DNA of 37,950 nt from Barthelona sp. PAP020 (Eukaryota; Metamonada: BaSk clade). Every line of letters starts with the position of its first letter. The stretch's first letter is position 1. Location: positions 1 to 37,950 of the forward strand of contig JARQWU010000073.1 of the NCBI GenBank assembly GCA_040182905.1, read 5' to 3'. The notes under the pieces are model-generated. The model worked only from the letters and a program-made list of their open reading frames with translations, was not told the DNA's origin and did not search any database. Positions 17,347 through 26,177 of this stretch are shown in pieces. Both the position numbers and the translations under genes were made by a program.

Positions 17347-18108
17347 TCAATCATCATCTGATGATGAAATTGAGAAGATTTTTTCCGACAATGTCGACAT
17401 ATTACCCCCATTTTTTTCATTCAACTCACACAGATCGAAATTGATTTCAACCAATTCCAAAAAAGTTTGTTCATCTAAAATTAGACCTTTGCTCAATAAT
17501 TTTCGTATTAAAGGATCAGATTTTTCTACAACTTTCTTGTCAATGAGAAAATTCAAAAAATTCAAATTTTCAGAACAATATTTCATAAAATTTGCTTCTT
17601 CTTCTTTCAAAATATAAACGATATCAGTACTTTTTACTTCTTTGAAACTGTTTTTTGTGAAATTTTCATAAATAATTTCAAAACATTTAAAACTTTCACA
17701 ATTTTTCGAAAAGAAATCAAATTCAATTAATTTCTTTTCAAATAAATATAACAACACCTTAAAATATTCTCTTTTCAAACATTTTTCAGCAATATCATTC
17801 TTTTGTTTGGAATCTAACCAATCATCACTTTCTTTTTCTAAAAAATCTATTATTTTAATCAATTTTTGTTCTTTAATTTCTTTAAAAGAATAATTTCGCA
17901 GTTCTTTCCATGTTTTTGGCATATATTTCCTCTTTTTATAATATTTTATTAAATATATTATCCCCATGATGAAACTTATCAGTGTTGCCATTTTTTTAAA
18001 CAAATAAATGTGTCCAAAAAAAAACGCTTTTATTTTTCTTCGGTGTCGATAAATTTGTACAATTAGTTTAAATATTTCTACAATAATATCAACTATATCA
18101 GAAGCCAT
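17347..18108 (-). CDS. Hypothetical protein with N-terminal membrane segment, 253 aa
   Basis: Not recognised. The first 70 residues contain hydrophobic stretches, IVDIIVEIFKLIVQIY (about 5-20) and MATLISFIMGIIYLIKYY (about 40-57), separated and followed by Lys/Arg-rich segments. It is probably a membrane-anchored protein with its bulk on one side. Residues 75-235 are all-helical with repeated leucine-rich helices (KCLKREYFKVLLYLFEKK, NFLNFLIDKKVVEKSD), which suggests a helical-repeat solenoid. The C-terminus is acidic (SSSDDD). It starts at the first ATG (18108). The gene lies head-to-tail with another minus-strand hypothetical 212 bp upstream. Confidence 0.7.
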   Translation of the reverse strand: MASDIVDIIVEIFKLIVQIYRHRRKIKAFFFGHIYLFKKMATLISFIMGIIYLIKYYKKRKYMPKTWKELRNYSFKEIKEQKLIKIIDFLEKESDDWLDSKQKNDIAEKCLKREYFKVLLYLFEKKLIEFDFFSKNCESFKCFEIIYENFTKNSFKEVKSTDIVYILKEEEANFMKYCSENLNFLNFLIDKKVVEKSDPLIRKLLSKGLILDEQTFLELVEINFDLCELNEKNGGNMSTLSEKIFSISSSDDD

Positions 18109-18320
18109 TGATGATTTTCAACATATACTGTTCATTTCGACAAGAAAAAAAAAAGTTTATTGTTGACTGCTGAATTTTCTTTCACATCCTTTTTCTTTCA
18201 AAAAAAAAGAACAGGATATCTTTGTAACGTAAAGTGTTGAATTTATTGGTATATACCAATTTTGTCACAAACTTACTCATTTGGGGTTCTTTGATAAAAA
18301 AGAAAATCAGAAAAATACAT

Positions 18321-18695
18321 TTATTGCCATGATTCATAATCCGAATCACTCATTGTTTGATCAACTGACATGGACATTGAAACAGAACCAGACATAGACA
18401 TGGAAGAATTTGATGGAGAGATAGTGAGATTGGAAATATCAGTTAATGGCGAATTTATATTGACATTGTTTGAATGTAAAAGTTTCTTTTCATTTTGAAT
18501 TCTTTTTAAAATATTCGTAAGATAATCTGGATTTTCAATCTCGCCTATGGTAAAATCAACATTATTAGGAATCGATGTGATTGGATTTGACGCAACATTT
18601 GGAGTTTGAGCAGTTATATCCTCTAATTCTAAAAATTCTCTTTCTTTTAAATTTGGAATTTTAAAAATTTCGAAGGAATGACTTGGAAAATTCAT
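18321..18695 (-). CDS. Hypothetical small protein, 124 aa
   Basis: Not recognised. The ATG at 18695 (MNFPSHSFEIFK) is the first in frame; upstream codons would be GTG/TTG. Residues 1-75 are mixed, with a short predicted helix YLTNILKRIQNEKKLL. The last 35 residues are a Ser/Met repeat (MSMSGSVSMSMS) ending in DSDYESWQ. It is divergent from cyclin B, with 152 bp between the start codons, so the two genes could share promoter sequence. Size and disorder would suit a small regulatory protein, but nothing in the sequence names one. Confidence 0.55.
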   Translation of the reverse strand: MNFPSHSFEIFKIPNLKEREFLELEDITAQTPNVASNPITSIPNNVDFTIGEIENPDYLTNILKRIQNEKKLLHSNNVNINSPLTDISNLTISPSNSSMSMSGSVSMSMSVDQTMSDSDYESWQ

Positions 18696-18847
18696 GTTCA
18701 ACACATAAATGAACTAATTAACCGAAATTGGACAAATTTTAAGAGGAAAATTTAAATTCAAAAAAGTTGATTTTTTTGAACTTTGGGCAGCGCGTTTTTT
18801 CAAAAATCAATCTGTCATACTTTCATTTTTTGTCTCAAACACTTGTA

Positions 18848-19792
18848 ATGTCTGAAACAGGAGTAATTGGATTAACAAACATTTCAAATGTGAATAATAA
18901 CAAGATCAAAAATTCTTTTGCATCAATCAATTCTTATAATTTTTCAACAGATTCAACATTTGATTCTGTGGATTTCTTTGATATTGACAAAGCACAAGCT
19001 CAAAATCCATTGATTGTACCAGAATATGCTGCTGAAATTTATGAATTTAATTTTGACATGGAAAAGAAGTATATGTGGGATACTGATTATTTAAGCAAGC
19101 AATCTGAAGTTACTGGTAGTCAAAGAGCTATTTTAATCAGTTGGATGATGGAATGTTCATACAAATTTAGACATTCACCTGAAACAATCTTTAGAGCTGT
19201 CAATTATGTGGACAGATATCTTTCTAAGAACTTAGTTTTAATCAGAAAGCTTCAATTAGTTGGAACTGCCGCTTTGTTCATTTCGGCTAAGATTGAAGAA
19301 AGAAGAACACCTGCTTCCCGTGAATATGTTCAAATTGCAGCAAATTCATTCACTAGGCAGGAATTACTTGCTATGGAGAGAGCCATTTTACGCGATCTCG
19401 ATTATGATGTTTATGTTCCTTCTGCACACACATTTCTTCGTCGTTTAACACGTGGAGATTCTGCAGATAGTACCACCAAATATTTGGCACATTATTTGAT
19501 TAATTTATCTATTGTTGATCATCGTTTGCTTAGTTTGTATCCATCTGAAGTTGCTGCTGCATCTATTTATTTGGCAAATGAACTAAATCATCGCCCAACA
19601 TGGAATAATAATCTTTTCCATTATTCTAATGGTTTAGAAGCTAACAATGCAAAACTTCAGCAAGGTGTTGATAGATTAAGAATATTATTGGGTAGAGCTT
19701 CATCAGGATCCAGAACTTTATCTCCAATTTACAAAAAATTTGCTTCTGCTTCATATCGTTCTGTAGCTGATCGTTTTAAAGCTGTTGTATAA
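18848..19792 (+). CDS. B-type cyclin
   Basis: 314 aa. Cyclins activate CDKs; B-types drive mitotic entry. An N-terminal region of about 65 residues precedes two cyclin folds. The cyclin-box signature is QRAILISWMMECSYKF (from about residue 92), then FRAVNYVDRYLSKN, KLQLVGTAALFISAKIEE and the ERAILRDLDYDVYVPSAHTFLRR segment linking to fold 2. Fold 2 contains LSIVDHRLLSLYPSEVAAASIYLA. The spacing fits cyclin A/B. The N-terminus has a D-box-like arrangement, L9..I12.N14, but Val6 sits where the essential Arg should be. The start is the ATG at 18848; a longer frame would need TTG. CKS1 is also in this window. Confidence 0.88.
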   Translation: MSETGVIGLTNISNVNNNKIKNSFASINSYNFSTDSTFDSVDFFDIDKAQAQNPLIVPEYAAEIYEFNFDMEKKYMWDTDYLSKQSEVTGSQRAILISWMMECSYKFRHSPETIFRAVNYVDRYLSKNLVLIRKLQLVGTAALFISAKIEERRTPASREYVQIAANSFTRQELLAMERAILRDLDYDVYVPSAHTFLRRLTRGDSADSTTKYLAHYLINLSIVDHRLLSLYPSEVAAASIYLANELNHRPTWNNNLFHYSNGLEANNAKLQQGVDRLRILLGRASSGSRTLSPIYKKFASASYRSVADRFKAVV

Positions 19793-19999
19793 AGATATGT
19801 TTTTTTATTCAAGAATTTTTTCAATTGAGATGTTGAAAAATTAATTTTAAAAAATAATTATTGAAATTTACATTGTTTAAAAAAAAAAAGAACTGCAGAT
19901 TCTTCTTTCTTTAAAAAGATGCTGTATTGCTGTTATTGGAGTGAAAATTATGAGAAATAAAGAAGAAAAAAAAAAGAATTGTTTTTCTAATTCATTCGA

Positions 20000-22195
20000 A
20001 TGGAATTAATAGTGCCATTTGAACAAGAAATTGACATTCTAAAAGAAGTTAAGGCTTCCAACTTTGTTTCGAAGGATTTTATTGTATATGAAGATGGTTC
20101 AATTTATTTTGGAAGAATTGTTGATGGATATCGAGATGGAGTGGGATTTTGGTTGAGTCCAAACAATGATATGATATATTATGGTGATTGGAAAGAAGGA
20201 ATTAGAGAAGGATTTGGAATAATGTCAATTTCTGAGGGTGAATATGTGTATGAAGGATATTTTGAAGAAGATACAAGAAAAGGCTATGGGCATGAAATGT
20301 GTGATTTTAAAAATAATGATTCAAAAATGATTTATAGAGGTATTTTTTCAAATGATGACAAGAATGGCGCTGGCTATCTTGAAGTTCATCCAAAACAATT
20401 GCCTTATTATGAAACATATGATGGAAAATTTGTGAATGGTGTTAGGTCTGGTTTTGGGCGACAATCTTTTATTTTTGAGGATCATACTCAAAATATATTC
20501 TACGGGCACTTTTTGAATAATTTAAGAAATGGATCTGGGGTGTTGTATTTCAATGATGGTGGATTCTTTGTTGGAACTTGGTTGAATGATTTGAAAGAGG
20601 GAAGATGCACAAATTATTTATCTGATGGTACTGTTGTTACTCAGTTGTGGAAGAAGGATCTTCCTAGCACAAGTGTATCTGATGATCAAAGAATGTTCAA
20701 ATTCGATCTCAGTAATATAAATGGAATGAAAGACTATTTAAAGGAAGAAATCGACATGATTTTGAAAAGCCATTTGTTGAAGTTAGTCAATTGGTTCAAC
20801 ACATATTCTGAATTGAAGGCCGTTGGTCCATTGAAGAAGGCCCATATTGAGGCAATCAAGACGACTGTTCAAAAGATGTATGACTCTTTTCAACAGTTCA
20901 ACGATGATTTGGAGGTACTTTCTGTTGTATCGGATATGGAAACTGCAAGAACTGGGATAGTCTCTGAATCAGAATATGGATCTTTTGTTGATTCAACAAA
21001 GATTAATTCAGGTGTCAACACATATGATGAAAATGGTAACACTATTTCTGAATCAAATATTGAATCTAAAACTGAAGCTGACAATGAAAACAACATTTTT
21101 GATGACACTTCAGAAGTTGCAGAGTTTGAAAGCGCTTTTGTCACATATCCCATGCGTATTCATTCTGAAGGGACAACTCAAGGAACCATTTCTTTTCATA
21201 GATTATTACTTCTGTTTATCGAAACTGGTATTCATGCTTTACTTCCAGAAGGTGTTTGTACAATTGTTAAAGAACTTTATTCAATGGATTTGGGCTGTTT
21301 CCAAATTTCAAAAATTCTGAGACAACCACCTAAGTTGATGATTGATTCTGAAATCCGTTTCTTTGAATTTTTATTTCTTCTTATCAAGTTATCTTTTTAT
21401 GTTTCAAGACATCTTCATCCATTGACGTTGTCAAAGCAACTATTATTTTTGTTTTCATTGCTGTTTCCTAATTGTCCAACTGGAACTATGGAAAAGAGAG
21501 CTGAAACTATGAATAAAGAATTAGCTACACATGTTGAAGCTATTTTAAGACTGAATGGAGAAGTTGGTATGGTTTTCACTCAAAAATTAGATGTACCTTT
21601 ATTTGATGAGCTTTTTAATGCACATGGTGAAGAAATTTCTGAATTTTACAGTTCATTATCACTAAAAACATCAAGAAACGATATTAAACACACAAATGTA
21701 TCCAAATATGATGTCTATCCTACTCTTATGGACTGTTTTGCGTTATTCAATGAAGTTGGATTGTTTGAAGATGTAAAAGGTGTTCCTCATGTTGGTTATA
21801 ATGAGTTGTTTCACACATTAAATGTAAGTTCAAACTACCTGTACAAATGTGTGTCCATTTTTGAATTTGTTTTTCTATTGGTTTCTATTTCTACTCAGTT
21901 GTTCAAAAATTCAAATCCGTACAAGTTTTCAACGTATGAACAGTGTTATATAGTCTTGCAGGTAGTTTTTGGAAAAGAACAATCAAACATTCTAACTGAA
22001 CTCAGATTAAATCCCACTAAAATTAAGCAGTTGAAAGATGAAGCAGCTTCCAGTATTCAAGGTGGTTGGAGAGTATATCAAGCAAAATTGAAATTCCAAG
22101 AATATAAAATTGAAAGAGAAAAACATTTGTTGGAGCAAGCAAGGGCAAAATCTTCAAAAGGCAAAAATAAAAGCAAAAAGGGAAAGAAAAAATAA
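20000..22195 (+). CDS. MORN-repeat protein, radial-spoke RSPH10B-like, with IQ motif
   Basis: 731 aa. About eight MORN repeats fill residues 25-220, for example IYFGRIVDGYRDGVGFW, YYGDWKEGIREGFGIM, YEGYFEEDTRKGYG and YDGKFVNGVRSGFGRQ. A long helical region follows with two hydrophobic helical blocks around 390-490 and 570-660, the same plan as RSPH10B (MORN domain, two helical domains, Lys-rich end). Near the C-terminus IQGGWRVYQAK (about 690) fits an IQ calmodulin-binding motif, followed by a charged helix and KGKNKSKKGKKK. RSPH10B is a radial-spoke component of motile axonemes, so the gene implies a flagellum. MORN proteins are common in protists, so orthology is probable rather than certain. 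Confidence 0.75.
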   Translation: MELIVPFEQEIDILKEVKASNFVSKDFIVYEDGSIYFGRIVDGYRDGVGFWLSPNNDMIYYGDWKEGIREGFGIMSISEGEYVYEGYFEEDTRKGYGHEMCDFKNNDSKMIYRGIFSNDDKNGAGYLEVHPKQLPYYETYDGKFVNGVRSGFGRQSFIFEDHTQNIFYGHFLNNLRNGSGVLYFNDGGFFVGTWLNDLKEGRCTNYLSDGTVVTQLWKKDLPSTSVSDDQRMFKFDLSNINGMKDYLKEEIDMILKSHLLKLVNWFNTYSELKAVGPLKKAHIEAIKTTVQKMYDSFQQFNDDLEVLSVVSDMETARTGIVSESEYGSFVDSTKINSGVNTYDENGNTISESNIESKTEADNENNIFDDTSEVAEFESAFVTYPMRIHSEGTTQGTISFHRLLLLFIETGIHALLPEGVCTIVKELYSMDLGCFQISKILRQPPKLMIDSEIRFFEFLFLLIKLSFYVSRHLHPLTLSKQLLFLFSLLFPNCPTGTMEKRAETMNKELATHVEAILRLNGEVGMVFTQKLDVPLFDELFNAHGEEISEFYSSLSLKTSRNDIKHTNVSKYDVYPTLMDCFALFNEVGLFEDVKGVPHVGYNELFHTLNVSSNYLYKCVSIFEFVFLLVSISTQLFKNSNPYKFSTYEQCYIVLQVVFGKEQSNILTELRLNPTKIKQLKDEAASSIQGGWRVYQAKLKFQEYKIEREKHLLEQARAKSSKGKNKSKKGKKK

Positions 22196-22843
22196 CGAAT
22201 TTGAAAAAAAAATTGAAAAAAGAAAAATGATGTGAATGCTGTTCATTTGCAACTTTTTTGTTTTTTTCTTTGCTGTTTATTTAACATTTGTTGAGTATTT
22301 GATATTATTCAGTGGTTTTACAGTGGTTAATCTTTTTTTTTGTAAAAATTTTGTAAAAGTGTTTTATTATTTTGTTGTCATTTATTGGTCCAGTTGTGAA
22401 ACAACTATATTTATTCACAAAGAAAGTAAACTCAGAAAACTCATTCAAGCAAATTTCAGTCATAATCCCAGGAGGGGAATTGAAAGACTGAAATGTAATT
22501 GGAACGATCAAGTATGAAAAATTTTGAAAAATTTTCCATTCCCACTCTTTTGTATTTTTGCAAAAGCAAAATTTTAAAGTTTGAACTTTACCTTAGAAAA
22601 TCTAAAGTTTTTCAACAGATCAATCGGGCCTCGAAAGCCTTTAACCAAATAAACACTATTCTTTTTTATTCACACATACGCACAGTGCTTCTTGGCTTGG
22701 AAATAATTTGATTTATTTATTTTTTTTTTTCAAATTTGAAAATACTGCTGGGCAGTTTTAATCTGGAAAATTTTGTTGAGAAAAGAAAGAAAAAAAAAAC
22801 AAATATTGATGAAAAAGTTGATTTATAAATTTATAGAAGTCAA
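22196..22843. other. Convergent intergenic region (648 bp) with a structured patch
   Basis: This region lies between the 3' ends of the RSPH10B-like gene and the MGC-start gene. Short frames at 22236-22517 and 22499-22711 do not look like real proteins. The notable content is a pair of hairpins at 22392-22494, listed separately. The rest is T-rich spacer with a GCTGGGCAG patch near 22747. Confidence 0.4.
22392..22494. ncRNA. Two-hairpin element, possible small non-coding RNA
   Basis: A first hairpin has a 6-bp stem AGTTGT/ACAACT with a GAA loop (22392-22406). A second has a perfect 9-bp stem ATTTCAGTC (22453-22461) with GACTGAAAT (22486-22494). Its internal loop holds a further CCC/GGG pairing, CCCAGGAGGGG. 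The patch is less AT-rich than the surrounding spacer. No snRNA, SRP, RNase P or snoRNA signature is recognisable and the transcribed strand is unknown, so this is a structural candidate only. Confidence 0.25.
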
Positions 22844-23680
22844 TCAATCCCAATCTTCTTCTTCCGAATCAATATAATTTGGTCCTGTTTGATTAACCAT
22901 TGTTTCTGGATTAAAAATTTGTAAACACTCATTCAAATATTTCCCTTGATCAATTTGAGAGCATATGGTGAGAATTCCACATTCTTCATAAAGTTTCTTC
23001 AAATAATTATAATCTAAAGCAGTTTTGAAAATCCATTCAATAGTTTTATACCTAATATCGTCAGAAAAATTCTTGAGTTCTAACACAATCATTCTGAAAA
23101 TGTCCATTTTACAAATTTCATCAGAATGATCTTCACTTTGCAATAATATCAAGAAATCAAGAATTAATTCAGCAATTGCAACCTCTTTACCATATCTTAA
23201 ATAGTTCTTTAATACAGATGAAATTTCAAGATGATAATTGAAAATGAAAATCTCATTCAAAAAATTCTTTTCAATTAAAACAATAAGCATATTAATTAAA
23301 TAGGTCACAGCTATGTTAGATTCAGTGGACCACGTTATTTGTTCAAATAAAATTCTGGTGAACAAAGGAAAAGAAAATTCCATTGCAATTTCATCATAAT
23401 CACTATCTTTAAGTAACCCTATTACTTCTTCAAATGTTTGTTCAGTAATATCGGCTATAGAACTAAAATAACTAAAAGGTTTGGTAAAATATGAATTTAA
23501 TTCGGTTTCATCCAATTGAAATGAATTAACAGGCTTTATTAATCTTTCATCATCATTTTCATCATTTGTAAATGGAGCAATTGCTTCAACATTATCTGAA
23601 GTTTTCGTATCCATTTTTAATGGTTCATTCCCTTTTTCAACTTGTTCTTCAACAACATCTGAGCTAGACCCACAACCCAT
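22844..23680 (-). CDS. Hypothetical acylated helical protein (MGC start), 278 aa
   Basis: The ATG at 23680 gives MGCGSSSD at the N-terminus. Gly2 with Cys3 and Ser6 is the classic pattern for N-myristoylation plus palmitoylation, so membrane attachment is inferred. The longer frame starts at a TTG that would bury this signal, which favours the ATG. Residues 15-60 are acidic and disordered. Residues 65-255 are all-helical with leucine-rich helices (FEEVIGLLKDSDYDE, AVTYLINMLIVLIEKNFL, AIAELILDFLILLQSEDHSD), consistent with an armadillo/HEAT-like fold, although no repeat is clear enough to name. The end is acidic (DSEEEDWD). Function unknown. Confidence 0.75.
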   Translation of the reverse strand: MGCGSSSDVVEEQVEKGNEPLKMDTKTSDNVEAIAPFTNDENDDERLIKPVNSFQLDETELNSYFTKPFSYFSSIADITEQTFEEVIGLLKDSDYDEIAMEFSFPLFTRILFEQITWSTESNIAVTYLINMLIVLIEKNFLNEIFIFNYHLEISSVLKNYLRYGKEVAIAELILDFLILLQSEDHSDEICKMDIFRMIVLELKNFSDDIRYKTIEWIFKTALDYNYLKKLYEECGILTICSQIDQGKYLNECLQIFNPETMVNQTGPNYIDSEEEDWD

Positions 23681-23799
23681 TAAACTCAAACAAAATATCT
23701 ATTATAAATAGACCAAAAAAAAATTGTCTTTTTTCCTTTTGATTTCTGACTCCATTTTGTTAAAAATAGAAACATGTTGTTAAATAAATAAAAAATTAA

Positions 23800-24987
23800 C
23801 TATTTATCAAATTGCAATTTCCAACTCATCAAAGCATGTTCAACAATTCCAAATGTTGGATCCATTTTTGCAATAACAACTTTTGGCTTGGGTAATAAAT
23901 AGTTACAAAATGAAATCCCACTTAACGAATAACATGTGTGATAAGTATCAACAGCAGATGGGGGATGATCTCTGAAACCACCATGTTCCGATTGACACAC
24001 TTTTATCAAAAATTCCATTAATATTAATGGATTGTAAGATGTTTGAACATCAAATAATTGCCGCAAAATTCCGTCTGAACAACCAAGCCAATGAGAATAA
24101 CACGAATCGACAAGCTTGTGAGCTCTTCCACTAAACCCCCAACAATCATACATTTGTCTTCTATTAATAAATCTACAACACTTCAGATACTTTTTTTCAG
24201 GATTAATGTTCAAATTATCACACAATATTTTCACACAACCAAGACCACAATAAGTGTAAGCACCATGAACCTCACCAATACCCTTAAGAAAAGGTCTGAA
24301 ACCTCCTGAACTACTGTCAAAACACCCATTCACAAATCGAGATGTGTCTTCAATGATGGTTTCATCAATTAGATTTAACAAATCCAATGAAGCTAAAGCA
24401 CAAAATGTAGTGCGAATATCTTCTTCACCGTCTTTTTCAGCTCTAAAACCTCCATTTTCAGTTTTCATTGATAAAATTTTGGAATAAAATTTTTTCAAAT
24501 CAATACGATCTAACAGACATTCATCAGCAAAGGAATCTAATTCAACTATTGAACAAACGGCTGCAAATGTAGCTGCCATGTGAAATTCAAATTCTTTTCC
24601 CCCACCAAATCCTCCATCGTCTAATTGACACTCAAAAATTTTTTCAACCAACCCAGGAATCAATTCATTGAATAATTCCAATTGACGATCACTTATATGT
24701 GCATATAATAATTGAATTGTTGTGATGCAATGAAATATGTTCCAAGGAACTAAATGTCCAACAAATCTTGCCTGACCAAAAGTCCTTAAACGTTTTAAAA
24801 CATAAAAAATATGTTCCTTAGGAGTAAATTCAATACTTTCATCCTTTAATTTCTCATTAACTGCCTCAAACATTCGCCTTTCATCAATAACAGTTTTTTG
24901 TGAAGTCGACTGCGAAATATCTGGAAAAATACCTTCAGCTTCAAGTATAAATCGATCAACAGAGAATTGTACCAATTCTTCGTCCAT
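23800..24987 (-). CDS. FNTB: Protein farnesyltransferase beta subunit
   Basis: 395 aa, with the alpha-alpha barrel repeats of prenyltransferase beta subunits: DGGFGGG, NGGFRAEKDGEEDIRTTFCAL, SGGFRPF, HGAYTYCGLG, WGFSGRAHKLVDSCYSHW, HGGFRDHPPS and DTYHTCYSLSG. The zinc ligands of rat/human FTase (D297, C299, H362) correspond to D294, C296 and H350. Trp82 (W102 in mammals) and Tyr349 (Y361) are the residues that distinguish FTase from GGTase-I, so this is FTase. Mammalian W106 is His86 here. The enzyme attaches farnesyl to CaaX cysteines. The ATG at 24987 is preferred over an upstream TTG. A divergent LRR gene starts 48 bp away. Confidence 0.9.
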   Translation of the reverse strand: MDEELVQFSVDRFILEAEGIFPDISQSTSQKTVIDERRMFEAVNEKLKDESIEFTPKEHIFYVLKRLRTFGQARFVGHLVPWNIFHCITTIQLLYAHISDRQLELFNELIPGLVEKIFECQLDDGGFGGGKEFEFHMAATFAAVCSIVELDSFADECLLDRIDLKKFYSKILSMKTENGGFRAEKDGEEDIRTTFCALASLDLLNLIDETIIEDTSRFVNGCFDSSSGGFRPFLKGIGEVHGAYTYCGLGCVKILCDNLNINPEKKYLKCCRFINRRQMYDCWGFSGRAHKLVDSCYSHWLGCSDGILRQLFDVQTSYNPLILMEFLIKVCQSEHGGFRDHPPSAVDTYHTCYSLSGISFCNYLLPKPKVVIAKMDPTFGIVEHALMSWKLQFDK

Positions 24988-25035
24988 AACAAAAGTTGGT
25001 TTTTTTTTTTTCAATTTAATTTTTATTATTTATTC
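24988..25035. promoter_or_regulatory. 48-bp divergent promoter region between FTase beta and LRR gene
   Basis: The start codons of two divergently transcribed genes are separated by only 48 bp, made of a 12-base T tract and TTTAATTTTTATTATT-like sequence. Both promoters and 5' UTRs must overlap it or extend into the neighbouring coding sequence. Confidence 0.55.
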
Positions 25036-25710
25036 ATGGAAGATATTAATTTAGCTTTGGTTGGAGAAGGATTAATCGAAATATCACCTGATTTATGTCG
25101 TTCCACAACTGGAAGAGTTAAAACTCTTGATTTGACTCATAATTCCATTGTTGAAATTTCTAACTTGTCTCAATTTCCTTATTTAACAAGTTTAATTTTA
25201 AATTCCAACAAAATAAATGGTTCTGGCAATTTTGGCTATTGTGAATCACTATCTACTTTAATGCTTATGGATAATGAAATTGGTAGTGAACATTTCGAAT
25301 CATTTATCAACAGTATCCAACAAAACTTCCCATCTTTATCATATTTGTCATTAATTAAGAATCCTTGTTGTCCAGCACTTTTTACTCCATCTGATGCTGA
25401 AGAAGGTGCTAGATATCATAAATATAGAATGTATATCATTAATAGATTGCCTAATTTACAATTTTTGGATTCAAGTCCTGTTAGTCCAAAAGAAAGACAA
25501 GAAGCCAGAACAAAGGGTCCATTAATTAAAGTTGAAATGATTATTGGAAGCAATCAACGAACTGTAGTCAATAGTAAATCAATTGTACAACAAAATACGG
25601 ATAATGCTACCTCTCAAATTCAAAGTCAAACTATATTTGGACGTTTTAAATACGAATATATTGGTAAGGATTCAGAGGGTAATAGATATATTGTAAATGA
25701 TATGCTTTGA
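25036..25710 (+). CDS. Leucine-rich repeat protein, LRMDA-like
   Basis: 224 aa. Short LRRs lie at about residues 28-110: VKTLDLTHNSIVEISNL, YLTSLILNSNKI, SLSTLMLMDNEIG and FPSLSYLSLIKNPCCP. An LRR-cap-like end follows, YRMYIINRLPNLQFLDSSPVSPKERQEA. The L(S/L)LI/LKNP.CP ... YR.Y.I.RLP.L.FLD...V...ER block resembles LRMDA (C10orf11)-type and related small LRR proteins, several of which bind Rab GTPases or work in cilia. The C-terminus ends with a GRFKYEYIGKDSEGNRYI motif. The ATG at 25036 is chosen, since a longer frame would begin inside the T-rich promoter. The family is probable; the role is inferred. Confidence 0.75.
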   Translation: MEDINLALVGEGLIEISPDLCRSTTGRVKTLDLTHNSIVEISNLSQFPYLTSLILNSNKINGSGNFGYCESLSTLMLMDNEIGSEHFESFINSIQQNFPSLSYLSLIKNPCCPALFTPSDAEEGARYHKYRMYIINRLPNLQFLDSSPVSPKERQEARTKGPLIKVEMIIGSNQRTVVNSKSIVQQNTDNATSQIQSQTIFGRFKYEYIGKDSEGNRYIVNDML

Positions 25711-25893
25711 TTCATTTATATTTTTTTTTTCATTGATTTATCGAAATGCTTTGAATTTTTCTTCTAAATTCTTCAGAAAATAAAAAAAGGAATTGTAATA
25801 CAATTGATTTATTGATTAAAAATTACTAAAGAGATGAACACAATGGACAAATTTGTGTAAACTCATATATTAATATAAAAACACTTAATATTA

Positions 25894-26177
25894 TTATTTT
25901 AAAGGTCTTCTGAATAAAAGAATGTGGGGTTCGGGAGCATATATCATATAGTGTTCCCAACCAGGTGATTGTCTGACACCCAAGGCTCTCCATTCATGTT
26001 CATTCAATAAACGATTTTTGGGTAAACGTTTGTAAGCATCTTTTGTCAAAACAACATGTCTAATAGTTAGAAAATCAAACGAAAATGTGAGAAGCAATAC
26101 CTGTACTCATAAGTGTCATCATAGAACTTATCTCCGTATCTTACAACTACAGAATCAACGTTACGACGATAGGACAT
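25894..26177 (-). CDS. CKS1: Cyclin-dependent kinase regulatory subunit CKS1 (two exons)
   Basis: 80 aa, typical for CKS. Exon 1 is 26101-26177 and exon 2 is 25894-26059, joined across a 41-nt intron. The spliced product reads [18 protein letters not shown] then [20 protein letters not shown], restoring the invariant EYRHV across the junction. It continues with [20 protein letters not shown] and [11 protein letters not shown], the strand-exchange hinge and CDK-binding end of the family. Anion-pocket residues corresponding to the Arg, Trp and Ser/Gln of human CKS1 (R in EYRH, S and W in RQSPGW) are kept. CKS proteins dock phosphorylated substrates to CDK-cyclin. Unspliced, the second exon would only start from a non-ATG codon inside the intron. 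Confidence 0.96.
26060..26100 (-). other. Spliceosomal intron in CKS1, 41 nt
   Basis: On the minus strand it starts GTATTG and ends TTCTAACTATTAG. The last 12 nt follow the same TCTAAC-N3-TAG layout as the intron at 16429-16468. Protein conservation (EYR|HVVL) fixes both boundaries. Confidence 0.95.

Noticed and set aside
22497-22508. U6 snRNA-like string AATTGGAACGAT
   Set aside because: The flanking ACAGAGA box and the U6 internal stem-loop are missing, so it is a chance match.
22236-22711. Two short plus-strand open frames in the gap after the RSPH10B-like gene
   Set aside because: Composition is that of translated T-rich spacer; the second overlaps the first and neither has a family or local splice motif.
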